DNA of 60,000 bases from Adiantum capillus-veneris (GCA_014529385.2 CM043954.1:7443806-7503805), one strand, 5' to 3'. Positions 33,182-44,200 are shown, numbered from the stretch's first letter. Program-made: numbers and translations. The notes: generated by a model not told the origin, from the sequence alone.

Positions 33182-34351
33182 GTGATACCACGAGCCATGA
33201 GCTGTTCAACGACTCCCTCATCACTCCTCCCGCAAATAACCTAAAAAGGCCCGGTCCATGCGATGTAGAGGCCTTTTACAACCAAATCCCCCCCAGACCG
33301 TAGCCTGCGTCGTTTGGAGGTGCTGAGAGTAACCACTGCTCAGACTTCTTAATACTCCTCCTGTATAACCATCCAGGTCCGGGCCATGAGTAAAAACAAC
33401 ACTTTTCAATCATTCAATACTCCCCCCGCAAATAACCACAAGGGTCCGGGCCATGAGTATGAACAAGCATTCTCAAACATCATTTCTCACTTCTCCACCC
33501 GGGAGTAAAATCACAAATCATTGAAACCAGTATCTAACCGGAGTCAAACAATTCAAATCGGCACCAAAACAGGTTCAAAACAGATAGCATCCATTTCAAA
33601 CAAATTCCAAACAAGATCACCAAGCAAGTTCTCAAACAGATTTGAAACTTAAAAAAAGCAATCTCGACATCAATCGAGCTCGAAAAGTCGACCGACTTTC
33701 CATCCTGGAACCTGTAGCAAAAATTAGGGTTAGGTTCATTCCATAGGGTCGTAGCCGAGCACAACATGGTCCATCAGCTCTTGGACAAACAGTGTTTCTT
33801 TGGCGGCGATGGTAGTCCCAAGATAGCAATCGCACTAGACCTCCAAGGCCATCTGATCGTGAAGAGACATCTACTGAAAGATGTCGAGAAATTTCTAGTT
33901 ATAATTTGCTAGGGTTTCCATGGCAAGCATTTCAGGACACCCCACTTTGCCAGAAGTTGCACTCCGAAGGAAGATGTCAAAAACCATATAAGTTCGGGCA
34001 AAAATTTTCTTGAAAGCTTGCCAAGTACATGGGAGTATGCTGCTTGGTAGCTGTAGACATCAACATTTGCATGGCACTGCTTCTGAGAAAAAAAACAGTG
34101 ACTTGAAACAAATCTGGATCCTTCTCTTGCAAGTGATCTTTATTGGCTTATGCCCTGTAAGACATTGTGGTGAAGACGGGAGCGCGCCCGATGTGCGATG
34201 AAGTAAGGGTGGGAGTGGCTAATAAGTCCGCTTTGGAGTGGAGGGCGAAGATACCTTGATTAAAATTTCAACAGCTCTGTCTGCTCTTTTGTAGGACTAG
34301 TATGCTTTCAGAAAAGCATAGAAAAGCACACGACTGATGCTCTGATACCAC
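33182..34351 (-). other. Internal region of the inverted-LTR element
   Basis: 1170 bp without a recognisable gene. On the minus strand it starts with the primer site (34350-34339) and ends in purine-rich stretches (GCGGGAGGAGTGATGAGGGAG type, about 33203-33240) that resemble polypurine tracts. A phrase at 33255-33310 recurs at 50780-50835. Confidence 0.6.
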
Positions 34352-34426
34352 TGTCACAAGACGGACACCACGTGCCAATAGAAAAGAGAAGACTTAACAG
34401 ACTTTTAGTACTTCAATAACAACAGG

Positions 34427-34458
<32 letters not shown>

Positions 34459-35003
34459 GACACGCGACACGGAGTGGCGGAATTCCACCCCAGAGAGTAT
34501 TGGCCCCAAACCTTGGCGCCCCTTTCGGTATTTCTTTATATTGCATCAACACAGTACAAGCCGATACTTCAGATTCCGCACCTTCTCTAAGAAGCATGCC
34601 AAAGAATGAGCCCTAACCTCATATTTAAAGGCCCTTGGCCTAAAAAGCAGTTTACAGTAAAAAGCCTTCAAACTTAAAAGCTTCTGGTCCAAAAGCAAAG
34701 CCAAAAAGCTGCCAGCGTACATCATGGAAATCCGTACAGCTTGCCACGTCATCAGCCATCGAAAAACGCGGAAATCCGTACAGCTTGCCACGTCATCATG
34801 CCAACGCAATTTTTGAAAATCTGCTACGTTGCTCTTAGGGTTAGAATTAGGGTTTCTGTAGTTTGTAGGGTTAGGGTTTCCATAATTAGGGTTTGCAGGT
34901 TTTAGGGTTAGGGTTTCCAGAATTAGGGTTTCAACAGTTAGGGTTTTTGGCAGAAATTAAGGCTTCCATTCTTTAGGCTTTGACACGTCAGCAGTTTGTT
35001 ACA
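34352..35003 (-). mobile_element. Right LTR of the inverted-LTR element
   Basis: 652 bp. On the minus strand TGTAACAAACTGC to CCGTCTTGTGACA, followed by G and TGGTATCAGAGCATCAG, so this is the 5' LTR of a minus-strand element. It differs from the left LTR by scattered substitutions over its length, so the arms are not a recent exact copy. It carries (GA)n at 34431-34457. Confidence 0.88.
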
Positions 35004-36180
35004 GCCACAGCGACAGCCTGGCACTCAGAGTGGTCCTCAGGTGCCTACCCAGCAGCAGTGGGTTCCCACGGAGAACCGGTTTGGTCCTCTTGAGCAGGAT
35101 GAGGTCCTTGCTCCAGCCCCCATCCTAGCCTCACCCTCGACAGCCTCTTCCCCCCCAAAGTTCCCCCCCTCCTCATCATCCTCCCCCCCGCCTCCTGCTC
35201 CCGCTGCCTCTTCCCCTCGCCCCTCTACCTCTACTGCTCCCCCCCGTCCCTCTTCTCCACCGCTCCCCCCTCTGCTCCTTATCCCCCCCCTTCCGCTCCA
35301 GTTCCACAGTCGACCTAGGGGGCAGGGCCCTCTTCGGCTACTAGGAGATCTCTTGGCAGCGCCTTTGCCACGAGTCGCTTGGTGAGAGAGGGACAGCCTT
35401 TCTTGCGACCCCTCTACAGGTACAAACGTCTCCCCTTGCAGCTATCCCTTGTGGTCTGACGAGCATCGACATCCGGCGCCGATGGGACTTCTGTGACTAC
35501 GACTTTACTCGTTTTCTCGGCGACCCCTCAGCAGACCATGAGGCAGCCTGCTTTAGGGTCCATGTTCTGTTCCTTGCAGCTATCCCTCGTGGTCTGACGA
35601 GCATCGACATCCGGCGCCGATGGGACTTCTGTGACTACGACTTTACTCGTTTTCTCGACGACCCCTCAGCAGACCATGAGGCAGCCTGCTTTAGGGTCCA
35701 TGTTCTGTTCCTTGCAGCTAGGGGGATAGAGTTCTGGACTCAGCAGTTGGCTTCTCCTTTCCCCTTTGTGGCAGGGACCAGACTGAGTGGACTCTCAACT
35801 CAGTGTTGGGATGGTTGCACACACAGGTCCTAGAGTTCTCTCACCACATGGGAGAACTAGGAGTTACAGACATGCTTCAGACTTTGTGGCCATTGGCCAA
35901 GTTTGCGGTGACACCTCCAGATACAGCAGGATGTAGACACATTGTGGTTTACTTCTTTGCCGATACACAGTGCTTGCCATGCTATGTACACATTCATGAG
36001 GGCTCCTGGACAGAGGAGGTTGCTTTGCGTACGGCTCGCTCTGCTTGGGCTTGGGCCAGACACTTGTTGTAGTCACGTCTATCTAGAGGACGCTTGGATG
36101 CGGATTACTCCCCATCCAAGCCAGCCTCGAAGATAGCCCGTTTAGCTGTTGCGGCAGCATTTGTTCTCTCTTGCTCCCCT
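35004..36180 (+). pseudogene. LINE middle region with duplicated 46-codon block
   Basis: After the insertion the frame continues as a Q/P/S-rich linker (35004-35385). The next section reads GLTSIDIRRRWDFCDYDF and DHEAACFRVHVLFLAA, then IEFWTQQLASPF, and the ORF 35803-36072 reads MGELGVTDMLQTLWPLAKF and CYVHIHEGSWTEEVALRTA. I do not recognise this domain; it lies between the ORF1 knuckle and the endonuclease. Several frame changes are present. Confidence 0.55.
35434..35709 (+). repeat. Tandem duplication, 2 x 138 bp, in frame
   Basis: CCTTGCAGCTATCC begins at 35434 and again at 35572, with a third start (CCTTGCAGCTAGG) at 35710. The two units are nearly identical, and 138 is a multiple of three, so the reading frame is kept. 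Confidence 0.95.
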
Positions 36181-36182
36181 TG

Positions 36183-37229
36183 AGGATCGTCTCATGGAAC
36201 GTGTAGGGACTTGGTGGGCCCTAGTTTCAACGTCAGTGGGGCCGATTGCGTCATGAGCTTCAGTGCTGCCTTGTGGGAGGAGAGATTGATCTCCTTATGC
36301 TTCAGGAGCACCATTTGTGTGAGAGCCGCATTAGACGTTGTGGTCAGCTCTTGTGTGGACGATATGATACTTTTTGGTCAGCTGCTTTTGGACCTGGAGG
36401 CATTTGGGTGGGGTATGTATGACTATTGCGGACTCTTTGCAGCAGGCCATTATGGGTAGAGGGATTATTGTGCCAGGCAGGGTTCAGTGGATTACTATGC
36501 AGGTTCAGGGTTTCCTTGTGGGCTTTCTGAACATCTATGTGCCCAATGTGGCGAGTGCTCGAGCAGAGTTTTGGTCACAGATAGTTGAGTCTCTGTCGCA
36601 GGCAGAACACTGGTGCACGGGGGGGACTTCAACATGTTGGAGGACCCTTCTGACAGGATTGGTGATAGCCATGCTACTGTGCATGGGGTTGAGCTGGCAC
36701 CTTGGGAGAGGTTTTGTACGACTCTGAGGGTCTCGGATGTTTGGCAGCACTCTAGTTTTGTGAGGCCCCTAGACAGCCTTGCCTTCTCTCGCTTGGACCG
36801 CAGAGTGGGGGAGTGAATCTATCGCGGATAGATCGCTTCTACACTAGTGGCCATTTCAGTGACTTGGGAGGGACAGTTGGCAATCTGGCAGGGACTTCCT
36901 TCTCGGACCATGCACCAGTGATCGTCACAGTGGCAGACATGCAGAGGAGAGGGAGCATGATGCTTCGCATCCCAGAGAGGGTCTTGTTGGACTCTGCACT
37001 CAGAGAGCGAGTAGAGGCTCTCTGGACAGAGAGCTTGGACAGGCAGGATTCTCCTGCTGACAGAGTGGCCTCAGGACTAGCTCAGATTAGCCGTTTCTTT
37101 CTCCAGGAGTCTTTGGCTCGTCGGGCTGCAGCGAGAGAGGAGGGGCGGCGTCTCAGACGGGGCATTGCTTCGTTACAGAGGATGCAGGAGCAGCATCCAG
37201 ACAGTCCTTGGTTGGAGGAGCAGCTATAG
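36183..37229 (+). pseudogene. LINE endonuclease domain
   Basis: The start RIVSWNV is followed by stops in between. The GGDFN motif is seen as VHGGDFNMLEDPSDRIGD near 36612-36665, then RFCTTLRVSDVWQ. After a shift, 36813-37229 gives LSRIDRFYTSG and SFSDHAPVIVTV (the SDH motif). These are the signatures of the exonuclease-endonuclease-phosphatase fold that nicks target DNA for LINE insertion. At least four stops or shifts break it. Confidence 0.82.
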
Positions 37230-38720
37230 CAGGCTCGACAGGAGCTTGTTAGCACAGAGGAGAGGCGACACGAGTTTGCTTTCTACCGACAGGTATCTCA
37301 ATGGACACAGGTGGGCGACAGAGTGATTGGTGCTTTCTTGGCAGTGGGAGCTCGGCACTCGCATGCCAAGGTTAGTCAATTGTGTAGGCCCGAGGGGTCA
37401 GTGGCTTATGAGCCCGAGGATATGCGTGCAGTTGCTACTGACTTTTACCGTGAGTTTCTGTGTGCAGAGCCTCAGTCAGAGCGTCAGGATGCATACAGGG
37501 AGCAGGTTTGGGCACAGATGCCTTGTCTTGTAACTGAGGAGATGTGTCAGAGGCTTGAGCTGCCACTTCAGCTTGAGGAGCTGCACGCGGCTCTTAGGGC
37601 CCTCCCCTGTGGTAGCTGTCCAGGTGAGGATGGGCTGACTCCCAATTTTTTCTTGGAGTACTGGGACCTGCTTGGCCTCGATCTTTGTAGTGCTTTTCAG
37701 TACATTTTGCACACAGGAGTGATGCCTAACAGCATGAGTGAGGGCTTGATCTACCTCATTCCCAAGGAGGGTGGCTCCTTGGATGAGATTCGATAGTGGC
37801 GCCCCATCACCATCCTCAACTCAGCCTACAAAATTCTTGCCAAGGCTCTGAGTTTGAGGATTCAGCCACATCTAGAGAGCCTTATACATGGGACTCAGAC
37901 AGGTTTTGTTAAGGAACGCAGTATCCTTGACAACATCTTTACTTTTTGGGAGGCTTCTGCCCTCACGGCTCCGTGGTGAGGACCTAGTGATTCTTCTTCT
38001 CGATTTTGAGAAGTCATACGACAAAGTTGACTGGGACTTTCTAGAGGGCACTCTACGCAGGATGGGCTTCTCAGATGCTTGGATCAGAGGGGTGTCAGCT
38101 TTGTACAGACAGGCTCACAGTCAGGTACTTTCGGCAGGAGGTAGAGGTGATCGCTTCATGCTCACACGTTCGGTCAGACAGGGCTATCCTCTTGCCCCCT
38201 TCCTCTTTCTGTTCTATGCGGAGGCGATGAACAGGTTTTTGGTGTCGTAGCTGGTTGGTCTATGGGGCTTAGCACTCCCTATTCGGGGAGATGAGCTACT
38301 AGACGCTGAGTTTGCCGACGACTCAGCCTTGTACTTAGATGGCCAAGAGGCCAACCTTCACAGGCGTGAGCAGGCTCTGGAGACCTTCTATTGTGCATCG
38401 GGCGCACTGATCAACTGGAGAAAGACAGTGGCTTTCTCGGTTGGTAGTGCTCCTGTGCCCGATTGGATGCCAGGAGAGGGTTTTAGGTGGATTCCCTGAG
38501 GGACTGCAGTTCGGTACTTGGGTTGTTAGGTTGGTTTGGACTTGTCTCCTGAGCAGCAGATTGCTCCCCTCCTCCTGTCTATCAGGAGGAAGTTGTTACA
38601 CTGGAGCTTAGCACGACTTTCTTTGGCTGGCAGAGTAGTAGTGGCCAACCAGGTGTTGTTGGCGACTATGTGGTACATCACTTATTGCTGGATCTTCTCG
38701 AGTTCTTGTATCAGCTAGGT
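37230..38720 (+). pseudogene. LINE reverse transcriptase
   Basis: 37311-37796 gives the approach to RT (LRALPCGSCPGEDGLTPNFF, EGLIYLIPKEGGSLDEIR). A stop stands before WRPITILNSAYKILAKAL, and after a shift come LLDFEKSYDKVDWDFLEGTLRRM, VSALYRQAHSQVL and VRQGYPLAPFLFLFYAEA. The catalytic FADDSALY is coded at 38310-38333 after a further stop, then the thumb zone LLSIRRKLLHWSLARLSLAGR. It has all the usual LINE RT blocks in order but is interrupted many times. Confidence 0.88.
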
Positions 38721-40014
38721 AGAGAGGCTGATCATGAACTTCCTTTGGTCAAGACGTGACACTCAGATAGCCTAAGCCAAAGTGGCTTGGCAGGTCATCA
38801 CTCTTCCTTGTTCACAGGGAGGGCTTGGGATCATTGACCCAGCACAGCAGAGCAGAGCCCTTCTTGGGAAGTTCATAGTCAGAGGACTTCTTCCAGGTGA
38901 GGAGCCCTGGAAGGAGTTCTTGCTACAGCGGCTTACTGCTAGGGTGCCTCAGGCTGGAGGCCCTTGGCGACCTTTGACCAGATGGATCTTCACAGAGATG
39001 CACTGAGTTGGTTTGAGCAGGAGACTGGAGGACCGCTTCGCTGTGAGTTTGCTTCGATCTTGGGAGCTCTTGTGGCGAGGCCTGGAGCAGAGACAGCCTA
39101 CTTGCACGGAGGAGCACCTACGGCAGCCCCTTGTCTGGAATCCCATGGTTAGCACTCAGAGAGGCCACTTGGTTGGTAGTCGGCCTCATGTTTCCTGGGG
39201 TCCCGTGGCAGCGGGTCCAGCGCGCTCTTTAGGTGACTGGTTAGAGTTCACAAGCTTGTCAGAGGAGGTGCAGGGTCTCCAGCTACAAGGCATGAGAGGG
39301 GTGCAAAGCATGTGCCAGGACATCTCAGAGGCAGTTCCAGCTGAGTGGCTCACGCCTCTCGAGCCAGTAGCACCCAGGTGGATGCAAGCCTTCACATGAT
39401 TGGAGGTTCTTATCTCAGTGAGGGCGTGCTCAGAGACTGTTCCATCCCTTTTCTTCGAGCTTCAAGGTGGGGGACGCTTACAGCGAGTTGCACTAGAGGC
39501 CCCGCAGGTGGCAAAGTGCAGTTTTCATAGGATCCGAGTAGTGGGCATCTGTGGGAGGACTTGTGTCATCGATCTTGACCCAACAACTCTTGAGACTGGA
39601 GGCTGGAGGCTATGGGCTTGGGAGTGCTGTCCACTGACACGAGTACAGTGGGATCCTGGTGAGTGGCTCTGGAGGGACCCTTTCTTTTCTGCAGACCACC
39701 CAGGTGTCCCGTTCTTTCAGTACACTGTTCGACTGGGACTTCAAATACTAACAGCACAGAGAGAGGCCCGCCCGGCTACAGCACCTCATTGGCAGGAGGA
39801 GGGTCTCACAGCTGAGTTCTTGGCAGTCTTCTGGGAGAGGTTGTGGGACTCCATACAACCGAGGCGAGTCACCTTGTTTCAGTGGCTGGTCGCAGACAGA
39901 GCTATAGCAGTTGGGAGCTGGCTAGTGCATAGTGGTCTCTCGGCCGCATGTGCAGCTTTTGACCATCTTGTGGAGAGTCAGCGTCACTGTCGTCACCAGA
40001 ATGAGGGTTTCTAG
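38721..40014 (+). pseudogene. LINE ORF2 C-terminal region (zf-RVT-like)
   Basis: It begins with AWQVITLPCSQGGLGIIDP, which in plant LINEs follows the RT. The ORFs 39013-39399 and 39400-40014 carry a tail ending in RVTLFQWLVADRAIAVGSWL and CAAFDHLVESQRHC, which resembles the zf-RVT zinc-binding domain. A one-base shift near 39005 and a stop at 39399 break it. At 40014 the LINE is replaced by LTR sequence. Confidence 0.75.
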
Positions 40015-40076
40015 TTTTAGGGTTAGGGTTTTAGCAGAATGAGGGTTTTTGGCAGCCACGTCATCACTTTGTGACA
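40015..40076 (-). mobile_element. Short end fragment of a chromovirus-type LTR
   Basis: AGGGTTTTTGGCAGCCACGTC followed by ATCACTTTGTGACA matches the terminal part of the LTRs at 12800-12846 and 18720-18780. Only about 60 bases are present. Confidence 0.6.
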
Positions 40077-41262
40077 TCATGATCATCAGATTACAATCAG
40101 AACCCATCATGAGCATTTTTACAGTGCATAGACCTATTTTTCCTATTTTTGACATTTTTCACTATTATTTTTAAGTGACTTTTGTTGGAAACTAGGTAGG
40201 GCAATTTTGCTAAGTTTGTATATATAGAAACCTAGCGCTAGGCCATTCTGGCAGAAGAGGCAGTAGGAGCACATTGCTCAACATGCCAATTCTCAAGCAA
40301 CAACAAGGACCCCTTCAACCTGGCGTTTTCAGCAGAGGACTCCAGCGTTTTTTGACCCAGCAGCCTGGTGTTTTTCAGCAATAACTCTAGCGCTTAGCAG
40401 CCCCTTGCCTTGGCGATTCTGCAGCAGCAACACTCAGCCATACCAGCGTTTTTGCACAACGAAACTAGCCCATGAACCTGCGTTTTTGCACAGCCATACC
40501 AGCGCTTTCAGCAAGGCATTTTCAGCAAGCAAGTGACAAGCGGAGCAACGTTTTGCAGCAGTTAAAAGGACAGCCAACCAATGTTTTCTAAACAACAACA
40601 AGACAGCGTTTTTGGTTTGCAGATCAACCTCAGCGTTTTTGCAGGTCTTCGCGACGGAATCAGCCCTAGACTCAGTGTTTTCAGTTTTCAGCAGTCAGTT
40701 TCCGTAGTAGAACCCCCGAACCTCGCAGATCTCACCTTCCCGTCGCAGATCCTCGCCGCACGGTCAGATCCGCGAAGTTTGCAGTTTCAGCCCGGAAACG
40801 CAGATTTCAGCATCTGCATTTTCAGCGCGTTGTCGTCGTACCATCGTCGTCGATATTGTCATCGACATAGAGTCAGAATTCAGCAGATAAAGATTTGCAG
40901 ATTTCAGCCCTTCGGAGTTTCAGATTTCAGCCCGTCTCGTCGTCGTCCTCATAGTCGTCGACATCGTCGGCAAGTCCAAGCATTGTAGAGATTTGTGCAA
41001 TCATAAGTAGACCGCTCTCGCCATAGAGAGTGGGGCCTTCGGAGGAGGGTTTGACAACATTCTGGTGTTGTATTCTCTTCTCTCTCTATCTCCTAGTCTC
41101 AGCACCTTCACGCACAGTGTTTATCCACTTTGTTTGTGATCACTTGCACTCTCTCATTAAAGAACGGAAGGCTCTCCCTTCCCTAAGAAAAAGGAACCTT
41201 AAGCACAGTTCGGAGTACTCATCTTGAGCAAAGTTCAACATTCACTTCCGCTGCACCTTACA
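40077..41262 (+). mobile_element. Family A-related LTR, lacking its start
   Basis: From ATCATGATCATCAG it follows the family A LTR: core-promoter block with TATATATA at 40219-40226, a field of GCGTTTTTG motifs, the hairpin with a wobble pair (41012-41033), the CT tract, and the end CTGCACCTTACA. The first ~170 bases are missing. It abuts chromovirus protease sequence at 41263 with no primer site. Confidence 0.8.
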
Positions 41263-41670
41263 GGATTGGTTCTAGATTGCATGGGCACTGACCCAAGCCT
41301 GATTAATGAAAGTACAAAACTTTACCGAGCTTGGGGCAAAGTGAAAGATCAAGAAGCCGTGATTTTCTTCGATGGAGGAGCCAAGGCCAACTTCATTTCA
41401 CCCGAATTGGCGGCGCGGCTCGAGATTACACCCGATAGGATGGGACCACCAGCAAAGGCAATTCTAGCGGCACCCGGACAGAACATAGCCATTACACCTG
41501 TCATTGGCAAACTTCGGTTGCATTGTCAGGGGTATTTGGGGGACGAGGACTTTTACATAATGCCCTTGGAAGGTTGTGACGTCGTCCTAGGAGTCCCTTG
41601 GTACCATAAGAACAACGCTGTGGTCAATTATCGGGCAAAGAAAGCGACTTTGACAAATGAAAAGGGCTAA
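41263..41670 (+). pseudogene. Chromovirus protease (plus-strand copy)
   Basis: The frame gives STKLYRAWGKVKDQEAVIFF, then DGGAKANFISPELAARLEI with the catalytic aspartate in D-G-G-A, and YIMPLEGCDVVLGVPWYHK, the flap and second half. It is the best-preserved protease of this family in the window. The frame is open from 41224 but begins in LTR sequence; it stops after TNEKG. Confidence 0.82.
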
Positions 41671-42560
41671 AAATTTGTACTTGATGTAAAACTGAAGGGC
41701 GAGTCTGTCCCTATTGTATCGGCTTTAGCCATTCCAAATTAATGAAATCCAGTCTCTTTGTTTACTTGATCTACTTGAAAGAGTTAAATGATGAACACAG
41801 AATGAACATGTCTGAACTTTATAAAGAACGCCAAGATTTTCTCCACACTCATGCCGATTGCTTCTCTGAGGGCCTGCCTGGCGAGTTGCCACCATCTCGT
41901 CCAGAGGATCACACTATTGATGTGATACCTGGAAGCACACCACCGAACCGGCCACCTTACCGTGTTAGCCGAGCCCAGAATGAAGAGAATATGAACCAAG
42001 TGAAAGACCTTCTTGAAAAGGGTCTTATCCAGGCGAGTACTGCACCCTACTACTCTCCGGTGTTGTTGGTTTTAAAGAAAGATGGATCTTGGAGAATGAG
42101 CATTGATTACAGAGCTCTCAATAAAATCACCATCAAGAACAGATTTTTGATTCCAAGGATCGATGATATTCTTGACCGACTAAAGGCATCCTCTTGTTTC
42201 AACACGATTGATTTGAAAAGCGGATATCATCAGATCAGAATCGGGTTGGGAGTTGTCTACAAGACAGCCTTTCGGACGAGCTTCGGTTTGTATGAATTTT
42301 TGGTGATGGCTTTTGGCCTTACCAATGCTCCAGCGACTTTCAACCGAATGATGGATAGGATTTTTTGAGAGTATAGATCATTTGTCGGCACTTTCTTTGA
42401 TGACATTATTGTCTTCTCCAAGGATGAAGCAGAACATAGACACCATCTGCTACAGTTCTTTCAGGCATTGCGAGATCACAAGTTAGTTATCAATGCCAAA
42501 AAGAGTGAATTTTTCTTGCCGGAGATGTACTTTTTGGGACACATCGTCTCAATAGAGCAG
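41671..42560 (+). pseudogene. Chromovirus reverse transcriptase (plus-strand copy)
   Basis: The ORF 41742-42368 reads [77 protein letters not shown] and [25 protein letters not shown] at 42366-42368 stands where sister copies have CGA (FREYR). After it FVGTFFDDIIVFS (catalytic FDD) and KLVINAKKSEFFLPE are in the same frame. Confidence 0.88.
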
Positions 42561-43559
42561 GAGTACAGATGGACCCGGCCAAGATTGAGACTATACGTGA
42601 TTGGCCCGATTTGAAGAATGTTCATGAAGTTAGAAGAAGCTTCTTGGGCTTATGTTCTTACTACTGGCGGTTCATTCGAAAGTTTACAGAGGTAGCTTCC
42701 CCTTTGCACATTCTGACACAGAAAGGAGTCCTTTTCTCGTGGGGACCCACAGAGGTGACCGCCTTTCAGACACTGAAAGAGAAATTGACTACTGGACCAG
42801 TATTGACTTTGCTAGATTTGCAAAATTCATTTGAAGTATATTGTGATGCTTGCGGTCGTAGTCTAGGAGCGGTCTTAATGCAAGAAGGCCATCTGATTGC
42901 CTGTGAAAGCCGATTGTTTTCAAGGCCAGAATTGACAGCACAGATCTTTGAGAAAGAGCTTTTGGCAGTGATCCACGCTCTTACTCTGTGGTGACATTAC
43001 CTACTTGGAGCCGATTTTACGGTCTTCATTGATCATCAGAGTTTACGCTACTTCTTATCACAGAAGCAGCTTTTGGAAAAGCAGATGTGGTGGGCTAACA
43101 GCTTGTCACAGTTTCACTTCCAGATTGTCCATGTACAGGGACAGAAGAACTTGGTGGCAGATGCTTTGTCTCGGAAGCCGTTAGTCTTGGCTATTCCCGC
43201 GATTCACCATAGAAGCTTGGAGGACATGGTTGATCAGTACGCCACAGTTCCAGATTTTTCAGATGTATGCACTCGAATACAGAATGGGGAGGTAGTAGCA
43301 GGATATTCTATACGGGATGGCTACTTGATGAAGAAAACGATGTTGTGCGTTACACAGCCGTTGAGGGAAAAGGTTTTGAGAGAGTGCCATTGTCCACCTT
43401 TTACGGGTCACCGCGGCATTGACACCACCTTGAAAGGTGTGGAGCGTTACTTCTTTTGGCCGAGCTCGACTCAAGAAGGATGTGGACGACTTTGTACGCA
43501 GTTGCTTGGTATGCCAAAAGGTTAAGTTTGACAGGCATAAAGCACAGGGATTGTTACAG
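42561..43559 (+). pseudogene. Chromovirus RNase H and integrase finger (plus-strand copy)
   Basis: The frames give DPAKIETIRDWPDLKNVHEV, VYCDACGRSLGAVLMQ, EKELLAVIHALTLW, a TGA at 42992-42994, HYLLGADFTVFIDHQSLRYF and LVADALSRKP. The integrase finger is HCPPFTGHRGIDTTLKG, then YFFWP and, after a shift, CLVCQ. It is cut at 43560 by a run of about 15 C, before the integrase core. Confidence 0.85.
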
Positions 43560-43574
43560 CCCCCCCCCCCCCCC
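43560..43574 (+). repeat. Poly-C run at the chromovirus break
   Basis: Fifteen consecutive C lie exactly at the joint between integrase sequence (TTGTTACAG) and unrelated sequence. Confidence 0.9.
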
Positions 43575-44200
43575 GAAGACACAGAGTGGGCATGATGACA
43601 TTTGGTCTGTCATCGATAGATTTAGCATCAAGAACTCATCGAGGAGAACGGAAAACTAAGGGAACGCTTGCATAAGCTTGAGGATGGGAAAGAACTAGAG
43701 AGTCAAGCTTTGCTTGCAAAAGCATAGGAAGTCGAATCCTCCCTCGCCGAGAGTGTCATGTAGGTGCAAAAGAAAGCTCACGAGGAAGCACCTAAAAAGA
43801 TCGACACCAAGATACAAGCGGCCCTACAAGAGTGTCGACTACAAGAATCTCTTGGCCTCAAGGTCAGGATTGGGCACTGACGAGGACACCCTCGAAGAAG
43901 CAATCACCAAACTTAATGACATTCTTCAACCCGTTCAAATCAAGCCCGAAACTGTTTCTTGGATCAACAACACACATAGGCATGTGCCTCCCAAGCACTA
44001 TATCCTCACTCTCAAGACAAAGAGGAGCGGATCAAGTTGCTACGCCAATCCCGACTCTTGATGGGAACAAAGCTCTGGATCGCCGAAGATTAACCACAAT
44101 GCAACTCAAAATGAAAGCAAACGAGCTCAAGAGGATGGACGAAGCCCGCAAGCAAGGTATGGGCAGTTTACTGAGGCGGTAAAGCCATCATGATCCATAG
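43575..44200 (+). pseudogene. Unidentified coiled-coil ORF remnant
   Basis: The frame from about 43632 reads IEENGKLRERLHKLEDGKEL, SQALLAKA, stop, EVESSLAESVM, stop, VQKKAHEEAPKKID, a clear charged coiled coil with stops. After a shift come DEDTLEEAITKLNDILQPVQ and then KEERIKLLRQSRLLMGTKLW and MKANELKRMDEARKQGM. A coiled coil followed by such a basic C-terminal part resembles an L1-like ORF1 protein, but this is weak inference. Confidence 0.35.

Larger units (their letters stand above)
32531..35003. mobile_element. Insertion with two LTRs in inverted orientation
   Basis: The two LTRs (32531-33181 plus, 34352-35003 minus) point at each other and enclose 1170 bp. GCCAC stands on both outer sides (32526-32530 and 35004-35008), and removing the insertion restores the LINE. 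A primer site TGGTATCAGAGC follows the right LTR on the minus strand. The inner sequence has repeated AATACTCC(C/T)CC and GGTCCGGGCCATGAG phrases and no pol ORF. A normal element would have both LTRs in one direction. Confidence 0.82.
31360..40014 (+). mobile_element. L1-type LINE, nearly complete, split by an insertion
   Basis: About 6.2 kb of LINE on the plus strand once the 32531-35003 insertion is removed: C-rich 5' region, ORF1 with CCHC knuckle, a middle region with an in-frame duplication, an AP-type endonuclease, reverse transcriptase and a C-terminal zf-RVT-like domain. It ends at 40014 in LTR debris, so the 3' untranslated region and tail are missing. Many stops and shifts show that it is dead. 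A related 5'-truncated copy lies at 50836-51969. Confidence 0.88.
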
